From Casuarius casuarius (Eukaryota > Chordata > Aves > Casuariiformes > Casuariidae): a stretch of DNA of 64,000 nt. This document shows positions 48,101 through 61,058 of this stretch, one piece after another. The stretch is from contig PTFA01000111.1 in the NCBI GenBank assembly GCA_003342895.1, positions 1,462,199 to 1,526,198 of the forward strand. The letters are read 5' to 3'. Within the stretch, counting starts at the first letter, position 1; every line of letters begins with the position of its first letter. Both the position numbers and the translations under genes were made by a program. The notes under the pieces were generated by a model, which saw nothing but the letters and a program-made list of their open reading frames with translations, was not told the origin of the DNA and made no database searches.

Positions 48101-51100
48101 TGGAGAAAAGATGAAAGGAAATACATTTTTTTTTTCATTTAGTTAAACTAAATCTTACTGTCAAAGCACTTTCTTCTTCAGTTTTTCATTTCCCATTTTC
48201 TCATATGTTGCTAGTCCCAAAGCTATAGACAGCCGAAATGTCCATTTAAAACTATCTGTTCATAATTCGATACTAGCAGAAAAAGTGGCACCTGCTGACT
48301 CCCAGGGTACAGCANTAAGTGTAGTTTGTAGACTGAAACAGCTGGCACCACTATTTAACAAAATCAGGATTTACGTTTAAGATGCACTTGGTATTATATT
48401 AGGCTTCAGTAACTACTTTTCATCATATGACCATCTGTTTCCACAGTTGCAATTTTGCTCTTCCCTTGATAACAGTCCCCCAAAAAAAAGAAAAAAAAAA
48501 AAAAGAAGAAGTCATGCTGGGTATTGCACAGTGAATCTCTCTAGTGAACAGTAAGAACCATATTGTGTAAGAACAGATAAACTCAGAGAATAAATCCCAA
48601 TCCACGGGCTTCTTTTCAATTTTTTCTTCAGCATTTTGGTGCATTACAAACTTCTGTAATCTTGTGTTCCACATTAATTAAAAACTGCCATTAATACCAC
48701 TGACGGTATCACAAAGATTGCAAGAAAAGGACTGGAGCCAAAAATAGACATCAAGCACCTAACTTGAAAACTGAGATTTAAAACTTCCCCATTCTTAGTA
48801 TCTGATTACAAAAAAAAAAAAGGTTAGCCTTTGATTGAGGTTTGGCCTCAACCAAAAGTTGAGAAGCAAGGATGGTCCAATATCACATATAAATTATACT
48901 CAGACTAGAACACTAGACTTATAAGCATATCCAGATTCAGAGTCCTCTCTAGAAATACCAGTGATTCAAAGCAAAGTTCCTGACTGCCAGAAAGGCACAC
49001 TAGCAATGAGGTTTAGGACTATATAAGTGGGGGGAAAAAAAGAAGGAACAAATTGTTCTAGCAACTGCAATACTTCTACAAAGTTATCTGAGCAGTGGCA
49101 ATATTCATGTTTTCAACTATTATTTGACTAACCCCTCCCCATCCCCCCAGAAAAAAACAAGAAAAAGGACTGGAAGCAAAAACTGAAAAAGCATATTCTG
49201 ACCTCTAATGTGATGTGTTCTTGCAGTTCAATTAACTCTGCATTATTTTCACTCTTCATTGGGATGACTACAACAGGTAGCACCTTGAGTACCTGATAGG
49301 TATCTGGAGTTGGTAGATCATTTAGGTGTGCTCTTGGAAAGCAAGGGATATGAAAATTAGTCCCTTCAGACAGAAGAAGGTATTTTCATTTACTGGAAAG
49401 AACTGTGATCAGTAAACCGTAGGGCAACAGCAAGAAACATTGGTTTTTGGCAGCATCAGCACTTTCAAAAGGAAAAGAGTTTTCTTTCTTTTTTTCTCCC
49501 CGTCCCCAAAAGTCATTCTTCTCATTCTGAGAAGAATATTGTGTTATTCAGACAATATATATATTTTTCTTTTTTTACTACAGTGACTAACTTTACTATA
49601 AATAAACTATATTTATGGAGCTGACATACTTAACTCTAGTTGTGTCTTATAAATGCCATCAAATGGCAAATATTTAACAAAAACAAAAACTACTCAGCAA
49701 AATGAAGTGAAATGTGTGAAGAAAACTTATACAGTTCAGTATGGTAAGACTCAGAATATAGCAAAAAATCACAATTTTATCAATATTGGAATTTTGCGTA
49801 AAATGCTGAAAATCTCTGAACTAATTCAAACAGCTTTAAAAGTATTGGAGTTTCCTGTTTTACTTCAAATTACTCCACACAAGAACTAGAAATAATTTTA
49901 CTAATACTGGCTGAGGAACAGCAGGTATAACTGACATCCAAGATAGCTACTACGCTTGGCAGGTGGCAGCCTGGAGAAGTTCTACCAGTGCATCTCACTT
50001 CAGCTCCGAGGTACTCTGCATAAAGCTTGCCAGCAATGAAGCCTTGTGGACTGCTGTCTGTTTGCCATTTGAGGCAACTGTGATGGGATAGACACGTGAC
50101 TTAGCTGGATCTCCCAAGGTTTTCTAATCAGATCCCATAGAATGAACTGTACCTACCACATGGAAAGAAAATTATGGTTGTCTGAGAAAATTCTTCACTG
50201 TCAGCCTCAAGGTTTCACTAGCATAGCTTATCAGCCAACTCTTTAGCAATCTTAGCTGCATATAGACAGCAATGAAACTTTAAGGACAGGGAGAAGTACA
50301 GGTCTCTGAACGAATGATTGTGTCTCTGTGAAAAAGCTCTCAGTGCCTCTGCATTAGCTGCAATAACTGACCCCTGCTTAGAGTGGCAATGAATTTACAA
50401 TAAGGGATACTTTATATATGCAAGCCTGTACAGCCTTCTACACATCTTTTCCTTGGCTGTGAAAATATGGAACTTGCTTCATTTGCCCAGAAATTAGGAA
50501 ATATGACATAAATTCAGGGATGAGTGAAAAAAATTATGATGTAGAAATGGGCAAATGTATTCAATTTTGTAGTATAATGTTGCTGTTTTCAAGCTGGATG
50601 CAACAAATAGTTTTTAATTAAGGGAAGAAATGAGATTGTCTGTGAGTTTAAAACTGAGTACCTTGTTCAGCATCTTCCAGAGCTTTCGTGATCAAATTCA
50701 TAGGATAACTGAGGACTCATAATGAAAAGATAGAAAAAANTGTGAAGATCACAAAACTGTGAGAGAATTACAGCATCTTATAAAGAAAATATCTCGCATC
50801 TATTTGTGGAACTGTTAAAGGCATTAGACTAATGCACTAACGTAACTCATTACATCTATTCATAACAAGTATAGACCNTTGTAGTCATTCAATCCCTTAC
50901 TTTGAAAATGATACTGTATAGATTTTGTAGAATGTTAAGAATTTTTTTGAAAGCACTATTTCTAAATTCTCACCCTTTGGAAATGCATCGCTACCATTAG
51001 CAAGAATTATCTTGCTGTTTTTTCCCCTGATCTGTGTGTAGAAAACTGCTCCAACACATCTTTAATATATGAGTCTACTGTTAAGGTGATCGAAGGTTAC

Positions 51101-53931
51101 CTATACTTTAGTGCGTTAACCTCTGTCACTAACAAACTTGTTCTTCTAAGCAGAATTACATTTATGTAGATGATTTTCTAATTAAATGTAAATTATTCCA
51201 CCATACTAATATCATCTCTATCATATTCTAAATTACACTACATGCATAGCAAAGAACAAACTCTTTAATATGCATGATGCTGTTCTATGGAAATGTTTTT
51301 AAAATTCAGATCCATTATGAAGGTTGATCAGTTTTTTGTAGTGGTTCTACATTAGCAAGAAATACAGTTCAGTTGGGAGTGGCCTTTTGGAGCAGAGCTG
51401 TTGATGCTGAAGACTGATACACTACAGTTATTCCATGGGAGTTGTTTTGTTGTAGATCTAGTCCGATCCCATGTATTAGTTCTTCGAGCAGGAAATTGTG
51501 CTCTTCAGTGCATCTTCCAATTTAACTTCATCCAGAAAGAATCCAGATTGTGTGTAGAGAAGACTGTGACATGAATCAAAACAGGTGAGCAGAGAAAGTT
51601 AAGAAATTCACTTCAAAAACACAGTTCNGATCCAAATTAAAATTTTAACAGGCACATCCATAAAGACCTTTCCTCTACTCCTGTCGTTTTCCCAGGAACT
51701 TCTTACTTCTATTGGAATAGAATGTCTAGAGCAAACTTCAGAACTCTGTGAATCAGATTAAACTTGAAATAGAATTTATGATCAATTTAGAAAAAATAGC
51801 ATATGATTCAACCCCATTGCTCTTTCAAACACTAACAGAAGAAAATGTATTTCTTTCTCAGATTGTTGAGAGTTTCAAAGTTTGCCTTCATACAAAAATT
51901 TGACGACTTCCAAGGCTGATAGGTCAAACATGACAGTTCAGACAGCTTCATCGTGCTGGAAACAGTTTTGCAAAATTTCTACCTTTTTATGGTATATTCT
52001 TTCCACCTCATTTTCAAGGCTTCCTGTAGCAAACACAGGTATTACTTGCANGGTGGCAATAGTTGCCAGCTTCAATTATAGTCTACATGCCCTTACCAAG
52101 CTGGTTGTTGAATAAACAGGAGAATCCTTTTGCAATGAATATACAATCAAATGTTTGGTTNTATGAAATGTTGTCCGTTAAGATTACTAAAGGAGAGTCT
52201 TCCATATTACATCACCTGAGTGATGGAATTTACATTTGTCAATAATGATATTACATCCATTTCCCTTCATGATTGCTTTTCTGCTATTTTCTAATCTTCT
52301 TGCAAATTCAGTGGCTTTTCATTTTGGTATATCCTGTCCTTAAAAAGAAAAGGCAAATTTCAACATTTAAATTACTTAAACACAGAGAGAAAAAAAAAAG
52401 TAAATATATAAATAATAAAGTCCTGGAGCAAGAAAGCACGTGCATGATCTATCCTACTATATAGCCACATGCAATCCTCTATTAGCAGTTTAATCTTCAG
52501 GATTGCTGTAAAAGGAATAAATAGAATGTCTCTTTCTATGGTTAGTGAGAATCAGGTAGAGAAGATCAATGTCTTCTCCAAGGTCATGGTCTCTTCTGAG
52601 AGCTGGGATAAGCAATGTTAATTGCCAAACCCCTTGTCTAAATGCTGGACTACTGTTTTCTCTGCTGATTTGATACCAAAAGATAAAAGGGGGTCAGGAA
52701 GGAATACATTTGTTTTATTTTCCCTCTTTCTCCCTTGTTGTATTAGTCTGCATTCGGTAAGAAAAATCTTCTGAAATTCTACAACTTCTAGAGAAGCAGA
52801 AAACATCCCCCGAGGATTAAGAAACACATCAGAAAGGTTGCCTCATAGATCTAAGGTAGCTCTTAAAACCTAAAGTTGGTAATCACCTTCAAAGAGTACT
52901 ACAATTATAAATAATATAATAACTATATACATGTATGATAAGTAAATCAATTTCAGAGTACCCAGGTCCTTTCAGGCCCCCACAACTTTCTCCACTGCTG
53001 AGACACTGTCTTACTTATTTATTTTGAAACAATTATGCTGCCTTATACCACCTGAAGGACTGATCTATTTACAGATTACGCTTTAAAGGACAATGGAGAA
53101 CAATCTTTCAAGTCCCCAAACGTGATAGCAAAGAAATGTGTTTAATAGTGCTTGGGTGCTGCAAATCAGTAAAACATCCTTTGCCATAGCAAGAGCAGCA
53201 GTTTAAGTGTCAAGACATAGAGGTCAGCTAAAATTTACTAATTTATTATTTACCCAATTAGTTGCTCATCTTTTTGGTGCCTGATTTTTTTTTTTATTCC
53301 TGTAACCAGTTTAAAGATTGAAAATTCATCGGTCAAGATTCCTAAATCCCACATTCTGGATTAGAATGACCAGGCTAATTAGAAATCCCAGTTTCTAAAA
53401 TCCCACATTTTGGAAATCAGGAAAGGTTTCCCTTAGCAGTGAAGGTGAGAATCTGTTTTTACCCCTCCTTATCTGCATCTCCTGATCTGCTCCACCCTAT
53501 CTCAGTTTATGTGTATATTGCTGCCAACTCTTCTTACCCCATCTGCATGAAGCTCTACCAATATCATTTTATATGGGACACAATCTACTCAGAGTTTCCA
53601 CCACATATGCATAACTGGGCATTTTATAAGCTAGGCAATTACATAATTTATTATGACGATGTTCAAGTCATAGAATACATAAATCACATGTATGATAATT
53701 AGAAACATTATTTATAGAACAGTTACAGAGCTTACTAAAATGAGCCATGAGATGGCTTCTTTTTACTTGTACATATTATGACCTTTCAGGGCTTCTCCTT
53801 CTGACATAAGGTAATTACATCAGCCCAATGATGTGAAGCAAATGTTCAAGGCTCTCTAATTGGCAACAGAGTTCCATCTTCCAAAAATAGTGTTTTCTTT
53901 TTTATTTAAACTCTACATTGGATTTTCTTAT

Positions 53932-53958
53932 TGTGTGTGTGTGTGCGTGTGTGTGTGT
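53932..53958. repeat. (TG)n microsatellite
   Basis: About thirteen TG units with one CG interruption. Confidence 0.92.
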
Positions 53959-54019
53959 AATTTAAGCATGCTCAGATTTTTGCCCGAAGTCCAAAAGAGC
54001 TGAAGTCATGGAAAAGACA

Positions 54020-54041
54020 TAAATAAATAAATAAATAAATA
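54020..54041. repeat. (AAAT)n microsatellite
   Basis: Five AAAT units. Confidence 0.9.
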
Positions 54042-57000
54042 GCATGAGAAAAACAAAGAAAGCAAATAAAACTAAGGCAAGAGAAATCTCTAGTCTCTTG
54101 TGTTGATCATTTCCAATGCTTTGTAATCTCTAAATACCATATGTGACAAGGGCAATGGTTTTAGAAAAGCAAAGGTTAAGAGGAGAGTAAAAGCAGTAAG
54201 AGAAATGGAGGTAAAATCTAATTCGGTCAAGGCAAACACAATGTAAAAGTTAATATCCANTAATAAGAGGGCTCTAACTGATGACAAGTCTTGCTTAGAA
54301 TAAGTTAACAGATGATGACAAATTAATAAAAGGAAGATATGTTACAGAAACAAACCTGAGTTATCTAAAAATATAACAAAATAAAAGGGAGAAGTGATAG
54401 CTGTACTAATGGTTTGATTTTGAAAATATTGGAATGCCCTGAGATTCTCCTTCACAAATCCTTTAAAATAGAGCTTTCCAGAAATAGACCTTCCCAGAAT
54501 AAGTCCTTTCAATAGAAATAGGGTTTAAAAAGTGGTGTAGAGAGACACAAACCCACTTAAATCAAAATCAGTGTAATTTTAGCTGAGGGCAACATTTTCA
54601 GTACTGTACAATAATGATCCAGTATTTATGGGTTCAGGCAGACCAAATCTTAATTTAATAAAATCAAAATAATTATTGTAAGCATGGCCTTGTTCACAGG
54701 GAGATAGATTCCATACTTTTACAGAATATTACTGATTTAATGGTCTCTGAAGGAGTTGCAGATAACCTGAAAAGGTCCTTATTTTCACATAGTGTATAAC
54801 TTTACCAATAAGGATCAAGTATTGTGTTCTGTTGCCTGTGCCGAATGCACCAAACTGAGATCAAAATTCTTAAGAAAAAAAAGAGAGAGAAAATAAAAGC
54901 TCTTCATATTGTAATACTGTTAAGTTCTGCTCAATATGAAAATCACCCTCATTATTTTTGATTCCTTTCCTCCTTGTATCCATTTCACCAGCCCTACTGT
55001 TCTTCTCCAACAGTGCCAAATTGCTTATAGGATTTTTAACAACTGTCTGTTCCTCTGCATTAAGATTTCAATTAAAAAAACTATCAGTCTATAGGATCAG
55101 GAAAAAAATCTGGCTAAAGTCTAATGTTTACTAATATTCAGAAATCCCAGGAGGTCTGCCACATATATTACTTCAGATTTAATTCATTTATAGAATAACA
55201 ATGGGTGATTTGAAACTTAGAATTAACAAATCTGATCTCCACACAGGACAACAAACTCTCTGTCTTTGTAAATATACTCTAAGCTCATAAGAGACTCAAG
55301 TCATCTTTGTGTCCCAACAAAGTTGAAAAAAAACCAGCTACAGAATGAAATAGAATGAAATATATATTTTGACTAGGATGTGCTGAAGCACCACCTGAAT
55401 CACTCCACTGATTTTACAGGGAGTTGAGATGGCGAGTGTGGCCTGAACACCTAACTTTTAGAGATCTACTTTTAAATAAAATGACACCTGCTTTTAGTGT
55501 GTGCTTTAGTAAAAACTATGCACACTGCTTACTCAAAATACAAATGAATAAGAGGAATGAATATTTCTGGTGGTTATTCACTGGATCAAAAGTGAAAAAA
55601 ATCTGTTCAGTGTTACATTGAAAAGAAACTATAATAGAAATAAGGACCAAAAAATGCAATCTAAATAAAATAAAAATTTCAAATTGAATGTCAAAAAATG
55701 TCGTTATATAAGATTGTCTAGATATAGTACAGTTTCTTAAGGTAACTTTGTTGGATATCCCATTGTTTATAAAACAATTTAGAAGAAGAAAAAGAAGTAT
55801 GGAGTAGACAATACAAATAAATCCTTGGCTAATGGAAGATTCTTTCTCCTACGTCAGCTGAGGAAGAGGAATTGAATATCTTCAGTTCCTAAAGACAAAC
55901 CTCTAATACTTAACTTCATTAAATAGTAACTATGATTGGCTGAAATAGCAGAATCATGACAGTGGCAGGACATGACATGTTTAGCCAGTGATTTGCATCA
56001 TTTGCAGAGATGCTTGCTGTTACAGGACACTCTTGCCATGTGCTTTAACTCTGTAGAACTTCAGCTCTTTGCAGAATTTATAAAAAGCCTCACTACAAGC
56101 TGTCACTACAAATAAAATCTGGGATTTTCATTTTAAGAACAGGATACTAAGCTAAATTAATAGTTTTTAGTGGTATTAGCAGTGGACTCTTTTTCTCTTC
56201 TTGGATTAGACTAGCAGTGAGCAGTGCATGCTGTTAAACGCTGGTGACCTAATGCAGTTTCAACATACCTTAATTATAAAATTCTATTCACTTCAATTAG
56301 ATATATAGATTCAGACACCAATGCAAAAAGTAAATCTATGATCGCCAAAACTGACCTTATATATGCAGACTACAAAACGTTTAAAAACCTCAAGATTATT
56401 CTTTGAAAGATATCTGATCTCATTTTTAATTCCATATCTTGGCTTATACACCATCACCTATGGTGAATGTTTCAATGTTTAATTACCTTCACTGCTAGGA
56501 AACTTATCTTATTTAAAGGTTAATTTTATCTAACCTCAAATTCTAGACATTGGATTATTGAAAAGCACTTTACAGTCAGATTTTTTTTTTCCATGCGTAC
56601 TTAAAAATAGTGATCAAGTTATGTATTTCCCCTACTTCTCTTTGATAAAATGCACAGATGAAAATCTTTAAACCTCTCAGCCAAGACCTTTTCCCAGAAC
56701 TTAAATACTCTCTTTTGTTTCTTATTTTAACTGTCTCCTGTATTTGTTCTTGAAGTTTGGTCATCTGAAGTAGATAGAATATCCTAGTTGCAATCTTATC
56801 AGTTCTGTTCCTCTTCAATTTTCTTTTTCTTTTCTCAAAGGGATTATATTAGCCTTTATTTTCTCTACAGAACTGCACACACAATTCATTTTAAATAGTC
56901 ATTTATGAATATCTTCAAATCCTTTTCTAAGTCATTGCTATCCAAGCTGTAGTTCCTGTCCTAAAGACATTGCCTACACTCTTTCCCCCAAGATGTTATT

Positions 57001-57742
57001 ACATCAAGGTTCTTGTACTAAAATATGTCTTGCTGAACAGCGTTCATTTATCAAAATACTTCGCATCACTCTCTAAAAGTGGTATTTCCTTCTTTTTATT
57101 TACTTTCTTAAAAATGTGTGTCACGTGCAAACTTTATCGCGAAGGTACTTTATAGTAGCACTAAAGGCACAAGGTGGGATAAAAGACTAATGCTATTATG
57201 AACAACTACATTTGGAGAGCTGTCAGTAAGCTTATTTTTCATCCAAAAATACTGATTAAATAGATTTTATTTTTTAATATGCTAGCAGAAATCCATGTGT
57301 ACTATGACACCACACTTGTCTTGATTATCCAGATTTATAATCTGTCCAGAAATAAATAAACAAATAGGTAACAAGTTTATTGGATGATGTTTAATTTCCA
57401 TCAAATGATTCTGACAAGCATTAATTGTAATTTTTATTTTATTTTATAATATGTTAATAAAAGTTCAAAATTAACTATTCAGTTACTCTGATGCCAGGCT
57501 AGTTAATCAATAGTTCCTTTGGACATCCCTTTTACTGTCAACAGCACACTAATTTTCTGGTTCCAAAAAATAATGCATAGGATATTTTGCCATGCTGTGA
57601 AGAGCTTATGCTTTCTACCCCTAACTCTCTCATGTGTATCCCTCCCTGAGGAGGTACGCTTTACCCATTTCCATGCACAAAGGTAGAGGGCCATCAGTAG
57701 TTAAAATGAAGTAATAGTTTTAAAAAAAAAAGAATTGAATAA

Positions 57743-59045
57743 GAGATTCATAAAACAGTAGAAACATATAAATGATTGATGGAAGATATCTCTGGAGGTC
57801 ACCTAGTCTAGCCTTCTGTTTGAAGCAGGACTGTCTATCACCAACTCAAGATCAGCCCCGCCGTGGCTTTGTCTAGACAAATCCTGAAAATTTCCAGTAA
57901 TGGGGTCTCCACAACCTCCATGGGTAACCTGCTCCAGTGCTACCTTAGCCTTCTAGTGAAAAATCTTTTTTTTCTCCCCTCTAATGACATCTGAATATTC
58001 CAAACCACATTTTTTGGCTATCACCCATTATTATAGTGTTGTTTGTCATTACCGAGAGCTGTTTGGCTCTGTCATCTCTGTAACTTCTCCTCAGGTAGGT
58101 GTAGGTTGTTTTTGCGTTTCCCCTTAGCCTCTTCTTCACTGAGCTAAACAAGCCTCTCCCTGTAGGTTGCAAGCTCCAGGCTCTTGACCATCTCCCTAAC
58201 TCATTCCTGGACACTCTTCAGTTTCTCAAGATCCCCCTGACATAAGGTTGAAGGAGAGGGCTCCAAAACTGGACTCTATTCTAAGCATGGCTTCTCCAGT
58301 GTCATTTAGAAGGGAATAATAATTTCTGCTAGCTACACTGCTTCTAGTTTCATGCACTGTGCATTCTGCTTTATTCATGATCGGATATTTCTGATATGTT
58401 TGTCATCAAGCTTGCACCCACAGTAACACTCAGGTGCTCTTCAGCCAGGCTGCTACTCACTCAATCATTTCCCAGTTTCCAGCTTCTACTAACGTGTAGG
58501 ATTATATTTCCTCAGCTAAAGAACTTTGCACTTCTCCTTGTCAACCTTCATGAGTTTCTTTCTATTAAGCCAGTCCTCAAGATGATGGGGGTCTGTCTGT
58601 ATTAAAGCTCTGTCCTTTCTCACACCATTCTTTCCCTCTAATTCAGTGTCACTTGCTATTTGCTGACGGTATGCTCTGTATTACCAGGCAGGTTGATGAT
58701 GAAGGCTTTGAACGATATGGTCCCAAGGATCAACTCCTGGGGTACCTCTGTTCACTACTAGTTGCCAACCAGTCAAGTCATTGATCATTACCCTCCAATC
58801 AATTTTCAATCTCTTTAACAATCTGCTCTTCCAGCCCTGTTTATAGCTGAGATTATCAAAAGCCTTACTTAAAACAAGGAATATTATTATGTCTACTATG
58901 CTCCCCTCATGAAGTTAGCCAGTCATTTCCTCATAGAAAACAATCAAGTTGGTCAAACATGATTTGCCATTGGTAAATCCATTCTAAGTAGTCCTAATTA
59001 CCTTCTCATTCATGTTTAGATTCTTGTAAATCTGGATAGATTTTT
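57743..59045 (-). mobile_element. CR1 LINE fragment, 1.3 kb, with decayed pol end
   Basis: A CR1 retroposon in antisense, longer than the other two tails. On the plus strand it starts with the reversed terminus near 57743, then 'ggaggtcacctagtctagcc' and 'gcaggactgtctatcacca'. Next come 'tccacaacctccatgggtaa', 'ggacactcttcagtttctc', 'gctccaaaactggactct', 'aactttgcacttctccttgt' and 'aacaatcaagttggtcaaac', the antisense order of the CR1 3' region and of the reverse-transcriptase C-terminal part. Similarity stops near 59045, so the element is 5'-truncated inside pol. Divergence is high, with many indels and no intact frame. Minus-strand frames at 57503-57694 and 57981-58214 and the plus frame at 58396-58605 are chance frames in or next to it. 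Confidence 0.88.
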
Positions 59046-59520
59046 TTTCCTGACCTTAAAAACTTTGAAATAGATGTTCTAAAAATCCCATTCTACAGAA
59101 ACGTAACCAAAATCTTTCAAATTGTCTCCAAACAGAACATGAGGAAAAAATAAAGGGAGCCAACCCACCCAAACTGAAAGAACAGGGTCGTTTTGGTTTA
59201 CTGTCAATTCTGTAATCAAGCATGGACAAGGAGCACCCAGGCTCCAGAGTTCCATTTTAAAAGGCTTAGCTGGACTGTTCAGCCAGACACTCAGTACAAT
59301 ATAGGATTTCTCAAAAATCTAGTCAAATCTCATGTCCCCTGTGAAAAGCAGAGTAGGAGTAGATTCACATGCGTTAACAGTGATCAGCTGCCTTATGCGT
59401 TCCCGAAAAATATGGTTGATTTTCTCACAAGCCACTGGTCTTATTTTGAATATGAAAAGAAACTGAACATCACATGTATAGAGTCCAAAGAGGGTTTGAG
59501 AAGCCACCTTCAAAGGTTAT

Positions 59521-59590
59521 AAAGTCTTTGGTAAAGGCACAGAACTGGAATACAGAAGGGGCAAATTCAAGACCTACTCCAAGCAGCTGC
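59521..59590 (+). mobile_element. Possible tRNA-derived SINE head
   Basis: 'ctttggtaaaggcacagaac' followed by 'tggaatacagaaggggcaaa' and 'ttcaagacctactcc' resembles the head of MIR-type SINEs: a promoter A-box-like part, a 'cactggactgggattcag'-like part and a B-box-like 'gttcaaatcc' part. Judged by eye, with no recognisable core or tail. Low confidence. Confidence 0.3.
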
Positions 59591-60629
59591 TCCAAGGACA
59601 TGTTTTTTGGTTAACTGTCTGAAATACTTATTAGGAAGATTTTTGAAGTCCAGAACAGGACTTCTGGTCAAAATCAAGGGAACCCTTCCAGTTTGTCTGC
59701 CAAATGCCTGGACTTGATCTAAATCTGACAAATCAGAAATTCGAACTCAAGTTTCTGACACACCCAAGTTTCCTGATCACTGAGATATTTGTCTCTCTCC
59801 ATCTGTTTTCTTTGGCCTCAAATTTTGACCAGACATTCTATCCTGGAACTGCAGCCCTTTCTGACAAAAGGAAAATCAATCAGTGTGCTTGGAAATGTCA
59901 TTTTAATATCAGTATCCATAGTACTTACTGTATTATTATTAGCAGATTTATAGCATTGTTCTTTTGATGATGTCTAAAGAGCTGCTCAAACTAGTATGCC
60001 CTATATTCCTATAAGGCCTATATTGAGAAAAGAATATGCTATTGCCCCCATTTCTTGGGCATCCTCACGCAGAGAAACTTACTTTTATTAATTTATTTAT
60101 TTTCCTCTAGCAAATAGTTAATTTTTTTAGATCTTTTAAAAACTCAGTAGCAAGTAAATATAGTTGTATTAATAAAACAACCATTAATCTATTAAAAAAT
60201 CGCTAGTTGTTCTCCCAGTATCAAATGTTAGAGTAAAGCATATTATTCATTTTATTTATAGATGTGTCTAGATATCTCTACCAAAAATTCTTCTAAAAAT
60301 TCTGTCTCACATTCATTTATGTAAATAGCTTAAACTTAAACCTGCTAGTTTATTCACTATCCATTTTTTAAGGAAAAATATCCTAAAATCATGGAAGATA
60401 AGAAACTTGTAGTCAAAGCATATTAAATATATGAAAATACTTTTTAGGGAAAAAATATCAGCTTTATTCTGTAATATATATTTCTATAATATATTTCTAT
60501 TTAAGAAAAAAAATCAGTCATGTCCAGAGAGAAATAAATTTCATTGTAAAATATTGTACTTAAATGCAAAATTTTTACTAAAAATATTTTTCTCTTCTAT
60601 GCAATGAAATAAAATGTATCCAGATTTTT

Positions 60630-60672
60630 TTATACATATATATATATACACACAGACAGAGAGAGAGAGAAA
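60630..60672. repeat. Compound TA/CA/GA microsatellite
   Basis: TATATA, then CACACAGACA, then GAGAGAGA. Confidence 0.9.
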
Positions 60673-60922
60673 ATAAAACAAAATTTTGACAAGAATTTAT
60701 GCATTGTATGCATTTATGCATAGTTTTTTAAAAAATAGAGCACATGTATGTAGCACTGTATGTATCATAAACACTGTGAGATAAATGACAGAACCACAGT
60801 TTCAGGGTTATTTTGAGCAGGACACATAAGGTCTAACAGCCCACTACAGTCAAAGAACTGCACGAAGTTAAAGAATTTTTCTACATTCATTTCATGTAAG
60901 TTCAAATGTCTGTAGTGGATAG

Positions 60923-61058
60923 ATTTCCTTTAAAGTCAAAGAAGAGAAATAAGCATTTCTCACGCAATTCATCTGATCTATTTTAAGTCTCTGCATTAAG
61001 ATGGGATCAACCAGGTTCTAGAAGTGCCTATTTCTCTCCACTGACTATAAAACAAAAG
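60923..61058. repeat. Palindromic dispersed repeat, copy 2 (MITE-like)
   Basis: Left arm 60923-60961 and right arm 61020-61058 are reverse complements at about 29 of 39 positions, without gaps. The best-kept core is gagaaata-gca in the left arm and tgcctatttctc in the right arm. The arms enclose about 58 bases. The left arm and the start of the inner part recur at 24549-24583 in the same orientation. A short palindromic sequence dispersed in the genome would fit a nonautonomous DNA transposon (MITE), but a target-site duplication was not found and no autonomous partner is known to me. An old foldback repeat of another kind remains possible. Confidence 0.6.

Larger units (their letters stand above)
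34804..57742. other. AT-rich unassigned DNA, 23 kb without a gene
   Basis: No exon, RNA gene or interspersed transposon could be supported in this stretch. It contains the microsatellites and small tandem duplications listed separately. Complex patches that may be conserved noncoding DNA include about 42100-42260, which holds a perfect ATTTGCAT octamer at 42156-42163, and about 49905-50060, which is somewhat GC-richer. All open frames are below about 120 codons and lack known motifs. Confidence 0.6.
59046..60922. other. Complex unassigned sequence, possibly old repeats
   Basis: The part from about 59046 to 59970 is compositionally complex and less AT-rich than average, and directly adjoins the CR1 truncation point. 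I could not assign it apart from a possible SINE head at 59521-59590. From 60000 it becomes AT-rich. A TA/CA/GA microsatellite lies at 60630-60672. No exon was recognised. Confidence 0.5.
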
